21,124 nucleotides of DNA from CAYNSB01 sp964399625 (GTDB lineage: Bacteria > Planctomycetota > Phycisphaerae > Phycisphaerales > UBA1924): assembly GCA_964399625.1 (NCBI GenBank), contig CAYNSB010000055.1, positions 1-21,124 of the forward strand. The letters are read 5' to 3'. This document shows, in pieces, positions 13,866 through 20,794 of this stretch. Position numbers and translations under genes: made by a program. Below the pieces are notes generated by a model that worked only from the letters and a program-made list of their open reading frames with translations, did not search any database and was not told where the DNA came from. How positions within the stretch are numbered: the stretch's first letter is position 1; the number at the start of each line of letters is the position of its first letter.

Positions 13866-14714
13866 ATGAAACTGCTCGCCCTTCTCGCGTTCGCCCTCCT
13901 CGCCTCGCCCGTGCTCGCCGCGATCAAGGTCGAGCCGATCGACTACAAGGACGGCGACGTCGCGCTCCGCGGGTACATCGCCTACGACGACACGTGGACC
14001 GACAAGCACCCGGGCGTGCTCGTGGCCCACGAGTGGTGGGGATGCAACGACTACGCCAAGGAGCGCGCGAGGAAGCTCGCCGAGATGGGGTACATCGCCT
14101 TCGCCCTGGACATGTACGGCAAGGACAAGGTGACGGAGGACCCCAAGCAGGCGGGCGAGTTCACGCAGATGTTCAAGGGCGAGGCGGCGCTGATCCGCCC
14201 GCGTGCGCTCGCGGGGCTCAACGTCCTGCAGGAGCACAAGCTCACCGATCGCACCAAGATCGCCGCGATCGGGTACTGCTTCGGCGGCACGGTCGCGATG
14301 GAGCTGGCGCGCTCGGGGGCGGACCTCAAGGCCGTCGTCCCCTTCCACGCGAGCAAGATCGCCGCGGCGAACCCCGCCGACAACAAGGAGATCCGCGCCC
14401 GGATCCTGATCTGCAACGGGGCGGAGGACGCGTTCGTCTCGGCGCAGGAGCGCGAGAGCTTCTACAAGCAGGCGAAGGAGGCCGGGCTCGACTTCCAGTT
14501 CGTGGACTACGCGGGAGCCGTGCACTCGTTCACGAACCCCGGCGCCGACAAGTTCAAGATCCCGGGCGTGAAGTACAACGAGGCGGCCGACCGGCGCTCG
14601 TGGGCCCACATGAAGATGCTCTTTGACGAGGTCTTCGGCGGCAAGAAGCAGACCATGCTCTCGCCCAAGGACGCGCCCAAGCCCCGCGCACCTCGCCCCA
14701 GCGACTTCGTCTGA
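13866..14714 (+). CDS. exported dienelactone-hydrolase-family alpha/beta hydrolase
   Basis: 282 aa. A signal peptide (MKLLALLAFALLASPVLA, residues 1-18) precedes a dienelactone hydrolase domain. The classical triad is visible: C138 in GYCFGG, D188 in NGAEDAFV and H220 in GAVHSF. E56 in the HEWWG loop is the residue that activates the cysteine in characterised members. Dienelactone hydrolases open lactones of chloro-aromatic breakdown, but exported homologues are widespread and mostly uncharacterised, so the substrate is open. The C-terminal tail is Pro/Lys-rich. The ATG at 13866 is chosen over 13839 because the signal peptide starts there and GGAG lies 8 nt upstream. It lies 51 bp before the DinB gene on the same strand and may be co-transcribed with it. 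Confidence 0.9.
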   Translation: MKLLALLAFALLASPVLAAIKVEPIDYKDGDVALRGYIAYDDTWTDKHPGVLVAHEWWGCNDYAKERARKLAEMGYIAFALDMYGKDKVTEDPKQAGEFTQMFKGEAALIRPRALAGLNVLQEHKLTDRTKIAAIGYCFGGTVAMELARSGADLKAVVPFHASKIAAANPADNKEIRARILICNGAEDAFVSAQERESFYKQAKEAGLDFQFVDYAGAVHSFTNPGADKFKIPGVKYNEAADRRSWAHMKMLFDEVFGGKKQTMLSPKDAPKPRAPRPSDFV

Positions 14715-14765
14715 GCCGACTTCACCCCAGTATTCGCGCGCCGCGGATCGCGCGCAGGAGAGCGC

Positions 14766-15260
14766 ATGGCCGGCACCACACCGTTCACCCGCGCCGCGAT
14801 CGAGACGTACGCCCGCGGGGGCGATCGCCTCGTGCGCGCCGTCGCCGGGCTCGCGCCCAAGGACTTCAAGGCGTTTCCCATCCCCGGCACGTGGTCCATC
14901 CAGCAGATCGTTGTGCACATGATGGACAGCGACCTGGTCGGGTGCGATCGCCTCAAGCGGCTCGCGGCGATGGAGCGACCGCTCCTGATCGGGTACGACG
15001 AGAACGCCTTCGCGCGCAACCTCCCCTACGACGCGCTCGACCCGGGCGAGTGCGCCCGCGCGTTCGCGATCAACCGGTCCATCACGGCGCAGATGCTGCG
15101 GGCCCTGCCCGACGACGCCTTCGACCGCTGGGGCGTGCACAACGAGCGGGGAAAGGTGACGCTGGGCGAGATGGTCGTCGGGTACACCGACCACCTCGAG
15201 CACCATCTCTCGCACCTGCTCCGCAAACGCGAGCTGCTGGGCAAGGCGATCACGCTCTAG
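14766..15260 (+). CDS. DinB/YfiT-like four-helix-bundle protein
   Basis: 164 aa. The DinB-like metalloprotein superfamily has a four-helix bundle with a three-His metal site. Here the likely ligands are H51 in IVVHMMDSD and H143/H147 in YTDHLEHHLSHL, in the expected H...H-x3-H layout. TWSIQQIVVHMMDSD is a typical superfamily block. Characterised relatives include thiol transferases using mycothiol or bacillithiol; many are uncharacterised damage-inducible proteins. The ATG at 14766 has AGGAG 5 nt upstream. Its stop is only 3 bp from the stop of convergent pheT, leaving no room for a terminator between them. Confidence 0.85.
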   Translation: MAGTTPFTRAAIETYARGGDRLVRAVAGLAPKDFKAFPIPGTWSIQQIVVHMMDSDLVGCDRLKRLAAMERPLLIGYDENAFARNLPYDALDPGECARAFAINRSITAQMLRALPDDAFDRWGVHNERGKVTLGEMVVGYTDHLEHHLSHLLRKRELLGKAITL

Positions 15261-15263
15261 CGC

Positions 15264-17381
15264 TCACCCAGCCCGCACGCTCGCCCCGACCGCGCCCTTC
15301 AGGTGCGCGACGACGCGCTCGACCTCGGGCGTGATCTCCTCGTCGCGGAGCGTCCGCGTCCCCTCGCGGAAGGACATCCGCAGCGTCACGCTCTTCTCCC
15401 CGGGCTCGATCGGCTTGCCGCGATAGGTCCCCACGAACGACACGCCCACGAGGCGCGCCGGCGCGGCCTCGCGCACGCCCGCCTCGATCCGCGCCCACGC
15501 CACGTCCTCGCGGACGATCAGCGACACGTCGCGCTCGATGCCCGGGAACGCGGGGAGCATCTCGACGCGCTTCCGCGGCGCCCGCGCCCGCAGGATCGCG
15601 TCCATCTCGATCTCGGCCGCGACGACGGGAGACGCGAGGTCGAACTGCTGCTGCGTCGGGCCCGCGACCACGCCCATCACGCCCGCGGGCACGCGATCTT
15701 CGCCCACGAGCACGCGCCCGCTCGCCGCCGCATCGAACGCCGCGATGGCGACGCCGCCCGCCTCGACCTCCACGCGAACGGGCGCACCCGCCGCCGCGCC
15801 GATCGCGGATTCGATCGCCCCGCGCAGCACGCGCAGCGCGTGCTGGCGCTGATCGACCGTCCCCGGCTTGCCCTTGCCCACGTTGGGAACGTCCATCGCG
15901 ATGGCGAGCACGCGGCGCTCGGCGATGCTCTCGGCGCTCGATCGCTTGCTCGCCTCGACGGGCCGCTCCGCGAACACCGCCGCCGTCTCGTACAAGCGCA
16001 CGCCGCCGGGCTGCTCCACGCCGCCGTCCTGGTTCGCCTTGCGGCAGGCGAGCAGGCTCGCCAGGACGCTGGGGCGCAGCGTCGGCTCTTCTTTGCGGCG
16101 CGTGTCGTCCACGTTCAGGAGCGCCAGCCCGGGCGCAAGGAACGGGCGGGCGGCCTTGGGCGACACGAACGAGAATGTCACGGTCTCGAAGAAGCCCAGC
16201 GCGTTCAGCGCCGAGCCCATCCGACGGACCGCCTCCTCGCTCGCCTGCGGCCCGCGCACGGCCACGCTGACGCGCTCCTTGATCGGCACGTGCTCGAGCC
16301 CGTGGATGCGCCCAACCTCCTCGATCAGATCGATCTCGCGCTCCAGGTCCGGGCGCCAGGCGGGCACGCGCACGCGCAGCACGCCGTCCTTCTCCCGCAC
16401 CGTCTCCACGCCGAGCTTGCCCAGGATCATTCCCGCCGCGGGCGCGATGCCCAGGATCTCCTCGACGCGCTTGAGGCGCAGGTCCAACTCGCGCAGCGCC
16501 TGCGCCGGCCTGCCCTCGTCGAGCACGCCGTCGCACACTGTTCCGCCACCCAGCTGCGCGATGAGCACGGCCGCATGCCACGCCGGGGCGTCGATCGTGC
16601 GCGCATCGACGATCCGCTCGAAGCGGTGGCTCGCGTCCGTCCGCACCTGGTGGCGGCGCGCCGCCCGGCGGACGGTCACGGGGTCCCACGTCGCGGCCTC
16701 GAGCACCACGTCGCGGGTGGCGCCGGTCACCTCCGAGTCCGCGCCGCCGATGACGCCCGCCAGCGACTGCGCCCGCTCCCCATCGGCGACGACGAGCTCG
16801 TCCTTCTTGAGCACACGCTTCTTGCCATCGAGCGTCGTGAGCGCCTCGCCCTCGTGGGACCAGCGAACGACGAGCTTCCTGCCCGCCCCCACTCCGGCAA
16901 GGCGCGCCAGGTCGAACGCGTGGCAGGGCTGCCCGTACTCGAACGTGAGGTAGTTCGTCACGTCCACCACGTTGTTGATCGACCGCTGCCCCACGCCCGC
17001 GAGCTTCTCAACCAGCCACGCCGGGCTGGGTCCGACCTTCACGCCACGGATCACCCGCGCCGTGAACCGAGGGCACACCTCGGGCGTGCGGTTCTCCAGG
17101 GCCAGCAGGTCGCGCACGCTGCCCGACGGCGCGGCGTCCGGCACGCTGGGGCGCCTGATCGCTCGGCCGGTCCGCGCCGCGATCTCCCGCGCGAGCCCCT
17201 CGTGGCTCAGGCAGTCGCCGCGGTTTGATGTGACCTCGACCTCCAGGCAGATGTCGCCGTTGGAGGCCGGCTCGCGCGCATCGATAGGAAACCCGACGTC
17301 CGTCAGGATCGCGTCGAGCTCATCGGCCGAGAGCGCCGGGCCTCCGAGCCACGAATTCAGCCACTTCACCGAGGCTTTCAT
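15264..17381 (-). CDS. pheT: phenylalanyl-tRNA synthetase beta chain, short form lacking the tRNA-binding domain
   Basis: 705 aa, against about 795 in E. coli. PheT with PheS charges tRNA-Phe in the cytoplasm; the beta chain holds the editing site. Visible parts are the B1 start (MKASVKWLNSWLGG, 1-14), the second half of B1 (CLEVEVTSNRGDCLSHEGLAREIA from about 45), the B3/B4 editing domain (SINNVVDVTNYLTFEYGQPCHAFDL), B5 (about 305-375, DLRLKRVEEILG), the catalytic-like core, and a C-terminal FDX-ACB domain (from about 610, LPAFPGIERDVSLIV). The roughly 110-residue EMAPII-like OB domain that normally interrupts B1 is missing: only about 8 residues separate its flanks. The ATG at 17381 follows a TACGCT hexamer by 8 nt with no Shine-Dalgarno. 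pheS is not adjacent. Confidence 0.95.
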   Translation of the reverse strand: MKASVKWLNSWLGGPALSADELDAILTDVGFPIDAREPASNGDICLEVEVTSNRGDCLSHEGLAREIAARTGRAIRRPSVPDAAPSGSVRDLLALENRTPEVCPRFTARVIRGVKVGPSPAWLVEKLAGVGQRSINNVVDVTNYLTFEYGQPCHAFDLARLAGVGAGRKLVVRWSHEGEALTTLDGKKRVLKKDELVVADGERAQSLAGVIGGADSEVTGATRDVVLEAATWDPVTVRRAARRHQVRTDASHRFERIVDARTIDAPAWHAAVLIAQLGGGTVCDGVLDEGRPAQALRELDLRLKRVEEILGIAPAAGMILGKLGVETVREKDGVLRVRVPAWRPDLEREIDLIEEVGRIHGLEHVPIKERVSVAVRGPQASEEAVRRMGSALNALGFFETVTFSFVSPKAARPFLAPGLALLNVDDTRRKEEPTLRPSVLASLLACRKANQDGGVEQPGGVRLYETAAVFAERPVEASKRSSAESIAERRVLAIAMDVPNVGKGKPGTVDQRQHALRVLRGAIESAIGAAAGAPVRVEVEAGGVAIAAFDAAASGRVLVGEDRVPAGVMGVVAGPTQQQFDLASPVVAAEIEMDAILRARAPRKRVEMLPAFPGIERDVSLIVREDVAWARIEAGVREAAPARLVGVSFVGTYRGKPIEPGEKSVTLRMSFREGTRTLRDEEITPEVERVVAHLKGAVGASVRAG

Positions 17382-17389
17382 GCGGGCCA

Positions 17390-17395
17390 AGCGTA
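17390..17395 (-). promoter_or_regulatory. candidate -10 element of pheT
   Basis: On the minus strand this reads TACGCT and ends 8 nt before the pheT ATG. The 90-bp gap between pheT and the divergent lipoprotein gene carries such a hexamer next to each start codon and no evident Shine-Dalgarno for either gene. Confidence 0.3.
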
Positions 17396-17459
17396 GGGAG
17401 CAAGGTCGGGGCTCTGCACGGGCCCGGGCGCGCTGCCGGACCGGAGGGCCGCCCTCCTC

Positions 17460-17465
17460 TACACT
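17460..17465 (+). promoter_or_regulatory. candidate leaderless -10 element of the lipoprotein gene
   Basis: TACACT ends 6 nt before the GTG start at 17472, the same spacing as TATCCT before glyA. GCTCCG between them contains no ribosome-binding site. Confidence 0.4.
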
Positions 17466-17471
17466 GCTCCG

Positions 17472-18005
17472 GTGATCCGCGCGACACTCACAGCCCTGCT
17501 CCTGGCGTTCACGGGCGCGTGCTCCTCGCCGCCACGGGTCGCGCCGCCCGCGGGCACGCCCGTCCCGCAGGAGCGCCCCAGCGATTTCGTGCTCGCGGCG
17601 ACGGTGCTCGCGGGAGCCCGCACGGGCGATCCCGCGGGGCTGCCCCGCTCGCTGCAACCCGCGCGCTACATCGTCGAGGCCGATGGCGCCCTCCGCGCCG
17701 CCACGGGCCCGGGCAGCGACGAGCAGACCTTTCCGCCTCGCTCGCGGCAACTCTCCCCGCGCGAGTTCGACCAGCTCTGGGCCCTGGTGCGTGACTCGGG
17801 GCTTCTGGACCCCGCGTGCCCCGCCCGCGTGGACGACCCGAGCACCATCGAGCGGGCCGGCTCGCGGACCACCGCACTGCTCTGGGTTTCCTACGCCGAC
17901 ACCGCCGCGACGCTCCGCGTTCCCTTGGATCGCACCGGCCCGCAGGCGCTCCCGACGGAGCGGATCGTCGATCGCCTGGCCCAGTGGGCGTGGGTGAAGG
18001 ACTGA
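17472..18005 (+). CDS. small putative lipoprotein of unknown function
   Basis: 177 aa. The N-terminus MIRATLTALLLAFTGAC fits a lipoprotein signal peptide with the acylated cysteine at C17 (FTGAC, an acceptable lipobox), followed by a Pro-rich linker. The mature part has LSPREFDQLWALVRDSGLLDP and TTALLWVSYADTAATLRVPLD, reminiscent of small lipoproteins in which residue contributions are counted per variable, but no family can be named. The start is GTG at 17472; no ATG is available nearby and the signal peptide begins there. It lies 22 bp upstream of the Hsp70 gene on the same strand, but that gene has its own -10-like hexamer, so co-transcription is uncertain. Confidence 0.72.
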   Translation: MIRATLTALLLAFTGACSSPPRVAPPAGTPVPQERPSDFVLAATVLAGARTGDPAGLPRSLQPARYIVEADGALRAATGPGSDEQTFPPRSRQLSPREFDQLWALVRDSGLLDPACPARVDDPSTIERAGSRTTALLWVSYADTAATLRVPLDRTGPQALPTERIVDRLAQWAWVKD

Positions 18006-18016
18006 GCCGACTCCTC

Positions 18017-18022
18017 TATCCT
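18017..18022 (+). promoter_or_regulatory. candidate leaderless -10 element of the Hsp70 gene
   Basis: TATCCT ends 5 nt before the ATG at 18028, the same hexamer and nearly the same spacing as before glyA. No Shine-Dalgarno lies between them. Confidence 0.4.
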
Positions 18023-18027
18023 CCGTC

Positions 18028-19902
18028 ATGCCTGATCGCATCGTGGGCATCGACCTGGGCACCACCAACTCGCTTGTCGCGTTCGTGGACGCTCACGGAT
18101 CCCCCCGCGTCATCCCCGACGCGCAGGGCCACGCGCTGCTGCCCTCGGTCGTCCGCTTCAACGCGGACGGCACGCGCACCGTGGGTCGCGAGGCCAAGGC
18201 CCACGCCGCAGAGTTCCCACGCACGACGCTGAGCAGCGTGAAGCGCCTCATGGGTCGATCCCGCGCCGATGCCGCGCCCGATCTGGCGTACCTCTCCTAC
18301 GACGTTGTGGACGGGGATCATGGCCAGTGCCGGATCTCGATTCCCGGCGCGACGCTCGTCACGCCGCAGGAAGTGTCCGCGATCGTGCTGCGCGCGCTGC
18401 GCGAGCAGGCGTCGCGGGCCCTGGGCGAACCGATCAGCCGGGCCGTGATCACCGTGCCCGCGTACTTCGACCACGCCCAGCGCGAGGCGACCAAGGACGC
18501 CGGACGCCTCGCGGGTCTGGATGTCGTCCGCATCGTGCCCGAGCCCACGGCCGCGGCGCTGGCGTATGGGCTGGGCGTGCGCGCCACGGGCCAAGCGGGA
18601 GGACTCAAGGGGCGCGCGGCGCGCCACGTCGCCGTCTTCGATCTGGGCGGCGGCACGTTCGACATCTCCATCCTCCGCGTCATTCCCCCCGAGAGCGACA
18701 CGGGGCGCGAGATCTTCCAGGTGCTTGCCACCGCGGGCGACACCCACCTGGGCGGCGACGATGTGGACCACCTCCTCGTCGAGCGCTTCACGCGCGAGAT
18801 CGACCCACGGCACTCGCTCACGCCGCACGCTCGCCAGGCTTTGCTCGCCGCCGCCGAGCGCGCCAAGATCGCGCTCTCCGAGGCGGGCTCGACCACGATC
18901 GAGGTTCCCATCGACGAGTCCTTCACGTTCCGGCGTGAACTGACGCGCGAGGAACTCGAGGCCCTCATGGAGCCCTGGCTCGCCCGAGCGATCGAGTGCT
19001 GCCGCCGGGCCATGCACGATGCGCACGACGCCCTGGCGGGATCGGCGGTGGACGCGGTTGTCATGGTGGGCGGGTGCACGCGGATCCCGCTGGTCCGCCG
19101 GCGCGTGGGCGAGTTCTTCTCCCTCGAGCCCTACACCGCGATCGACCCCGACCAGGTGGTCGCGCTGGGCGCCGCGGTGCAGGCGTCGATCCTCGCGGGG
19201 AACACGTCCGACGCCCTGCTGCTGGACGTCATCCCTCTCTCGCTGGGCCTCGAGACGGCGCACGGCGCCGTCGCCAAACTCATCCTGCGCAACTCCGCGG
19301 TTCCGGCGCGGGCGACGGAGATGTTCTCGACGCAGGTCGACGGGCAGACCTCGATCAAGCTGCACGTAGTCCAGGGCGAGCGCGAGATGGTGAGCGATTG
19401 CCGCTCGCTGGGCGTGTTCCATCTGCGGGGGCTGCCGCCCATGCCCGCGGGCATCCCGCAGGTCGAGGTCGAGTTCCTCGTCGATGCCAACGCCGTGCTG
19501 CGCGTGAACGCGCACGAGCGCCGCTCGGGGCGTCGCTTCTCCGCCCAGCTCGTGCCCAACCACGGGCTCACGCGGGAGGAGGTCGAGCGGATGGAGCGCG
19601 AGAGCCTCGCCAACGCCCGCGACGACATGGCGCGCCATCGCATCGCGGACCTGATCGCCAACAGCACGCTGGACCTGAAGTGGATCGGCGAGCGCCTGGC
19701 CCACCACGCCGCCAGGCTCGACCCTGCCTACGCCTCGGAGCTGCAGGACCGCATCGCGCGCCTTCGCGAGATGGTCGAGTCGGCCCGCCTGGACTGGAAG
19801 CGGGTCGATCCCGACGCCTTCTATCGGGCCAAGAACGAGCTCGATCGGGCGAGCGTGCGCCTGCAGGAAGTGAGCATCGCCGAGTCCCTGCGCGAGGAAT
19901 GA
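18028..19902 (+). CDS. HscA-like Hsp70 chaperone
   Basis: 624 aa, close to HscA (about 616) and shorter than typical DnaK. ATPase-domain signatures are IVGIDLGTTNSLVAF (5-19), VPEPTAAALAYGLG, VFDLGGGTFDISIL and VVMVGGCTRIPLVRRRV, where the usual Ser of VGGSTR is Cys. The substrate domain carries VDGQTSIKLHVVQGERE, CRSLGVFHLRGLPPMPAG and VEVEFLVDANAVLRVNA, closest to HscA, the Hsp70 that works on the IscU scaffold in Fe-S cluster assembly. No Gly-rich linker or EEVD-type tail is present. No iscU, hscB or ferredoxin gene is adjacent, so the Fe-S role is inference, although the Rieske gene 9 kb away would be a client type. The ATG is chosen on the conserved N-terminus and the preceding TATCCT. 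A specialised DnaK paralogue is the alternative. Confidence 0.88.
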   Translation: MPDRIVGIDLGTTNSLVAFVDAHGSPRVIPDAQGHALLPSVVRFNADGTRTVGREAKAHAAEFPRTTLSSVKRLMGRSRADAAPDLAYLSYDVVDGDHGQCRISIPGATLVTPQEVSAIVLRALREQASRALGEPISRAVITVPAYFDHAQREATKDAGRLAGLDVVRIVPEPTAAALAYGLGVRATGQAGGLKGRAARHVAVFDLGGGTFDISILRVIPPESDTGREIFQVLATAGDTHLGGDDVDHLLVERFTREIDPRHSLTPHARQALLAAAERAKIALSEAGSTTIEVPIDESFTFRRELTREELEALMEPWLARAIECCRRAMHDAHDALAGSAVDAVVMVGGCTRIPLVRRRVGEFFSLEPYTAIDPDQVVALGAAVQASILAGNTSDALLLDVIPLSLGLETAHGAVAKLILRNSAVPARATEMFSTQVDGQTSIKLHVVQGEREMVSDCRSLGVFHLRGLPPMPAGIPQVEVEFLVDANAVLRVNAHERRSGRRFSAQLVPNHGLTREEVERMERESLANARDDMARHRIADLIANSTLDLKWIGERLAHHAARLDPAYASELQDRIARLREMVESARLDWKRVDPDAFYRAKNELDRASVRLQEVSIAESLREE

Positions 19903-20008
19903 CCGGAAATCCCGCGTGCGGGCTGGCACAACCGCGGTTCGACGGCACACTCCATGCGGATCGGGCGGCGCTCGTCCCGACGCGCCCTGCGCCCGTGGAG
20001 GCCCGTGC

Positions 20009-20794
20009 ATGCCCTTCGCTCTCGCGCCAGCCCGTGTCCTGCGTGCGCTCCCGCTGATCCTGCTCGCGCCCATGGCGCATGGGCAGGTGCTGCTCTCCAC
20101 GGGCTTCGAGCAGCCCTCGTACACGCCGGGCAACATCGTGGGGCAGCAGGGCTGGACGGCGCAGGTCGCGACCCTCTCACCGAGCGATCAGCCCGCGACG
20201 ATCTCCAGCGCCCAGGCGCGCACGGGCACCCAGTCCTTGCGCATCGACGCGAGCGTCGTCCTCAGCTCGCAGTCCTTCTTCTGGACGCCCACACCCTCGC
20301 CGCTCCCGCCGCCCAACCGGCAGCTGCTCATCAGCGCCAGCATCCTGCTGGGCACCGACGTGAGCACGCGCTCGGACCTGTGGGGCCTCTCCGCGTTCGA
20401 CTCGAGCGGGCGAGCCTTCGCCGCGGTCGGCCTCGACTTCCTCGGGCGCGCCAAGGTCACCGATGCCGCGGGCGCGTTCTCGCTCGTCTCCTCCGTCGCG
20501 TATCCCGGCGGGCAGTGGCACGCGCTGACGATGGCGCTGGACTTCGACGCACGCACGTACCGGGTCAGCATCGACGGCAACACCATCGCCGTCGCGCGCC
20601 CGTTCAACGCCGCCGCCACGGGCACGTTCAGCGACGCGGACGTGCTGCTGAGCGGGCCGCTCTTCGATGTCGCCTACTTCGACGATCTCTCCATCGTCGC
20701 GATTCCCGTGCCCGCGCCGGGCACGCTCCCGGCGCTGGCCCTGGCGGGCGCGATCGCCGCGCGGCGGCGCCGCGCTACTGCCCGATGCCCTTGA
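20009..20794 (+). CDS. exported PEP-CTERM-type protein with a jelly-roll-like domain
   Basis: 261 aa. A signal peptide (about residues 1-25, VLRALPLILLAPMAHG before QVLLSTGFEQ) leads into a beta-rich region starting with GFEQPSYTPGNIVGQQGWTA and containing SLRIDASVV, TYRVSIDGN and DVAYFDDLSI, which reads like a concanavalin/LamG-type jelly roll. The C-terminus is a sorting signal: VPAPG (variant of VPEP), a hydrophobic helix (LPALALAGAIAA) and RRRR. PEP-CTERM tails are cut by exosortase and mark exopolysaccharide-associated surface proteins. The ATG at 20009 has GGAGG 7 nt upstream. Its 3' end overlaps the convergent accC end by 20 bp. The ligand is unknown. Confidence 0.78.
   Translation: MPFALAPARVLRALPLILLAPMAHGQVLLSTGFEQPSYTPGNIVGQQGWTAQVATLSPSDQPATISSAQARTGTQSLRIDASVVLSSQSFFWTPTPSPLPPPNRQLLISASILLGTDVSTRSDLWGLSAFDSSGRAFAAVGLDFLGRAKVTDAAGAFSLVSSVAYPGGQWHALTMALDFDARTYRVSIDGNTIAVARPFNAAATGTFSDADVLLSGPLFDVAYFDDLSIVAIPVPAPGTLPALALAGAIAARRRRATARCP

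Noticed and set aside
15250..16689. 479-codon frame on the same strand as pheT
   Set aside because: Out-of-frame shadow of pheT dominated by Arg, Gly and Ala.
19911..19922. CCCGC-GT-GCGGG inverted repeat just after the Hsp70 gene, considered as a terminator
   Set aside because: The loop is too small for a stable hairpin as drawn and no T-tract follows.
18016..20136. 706-codon minus-strand reading frame opposite the Hsp70 gene
   Set aside because: A mirror of the Hsp70 coding strand. Long antisense frames opposite Hsp70 are a known artefact of codon bias.
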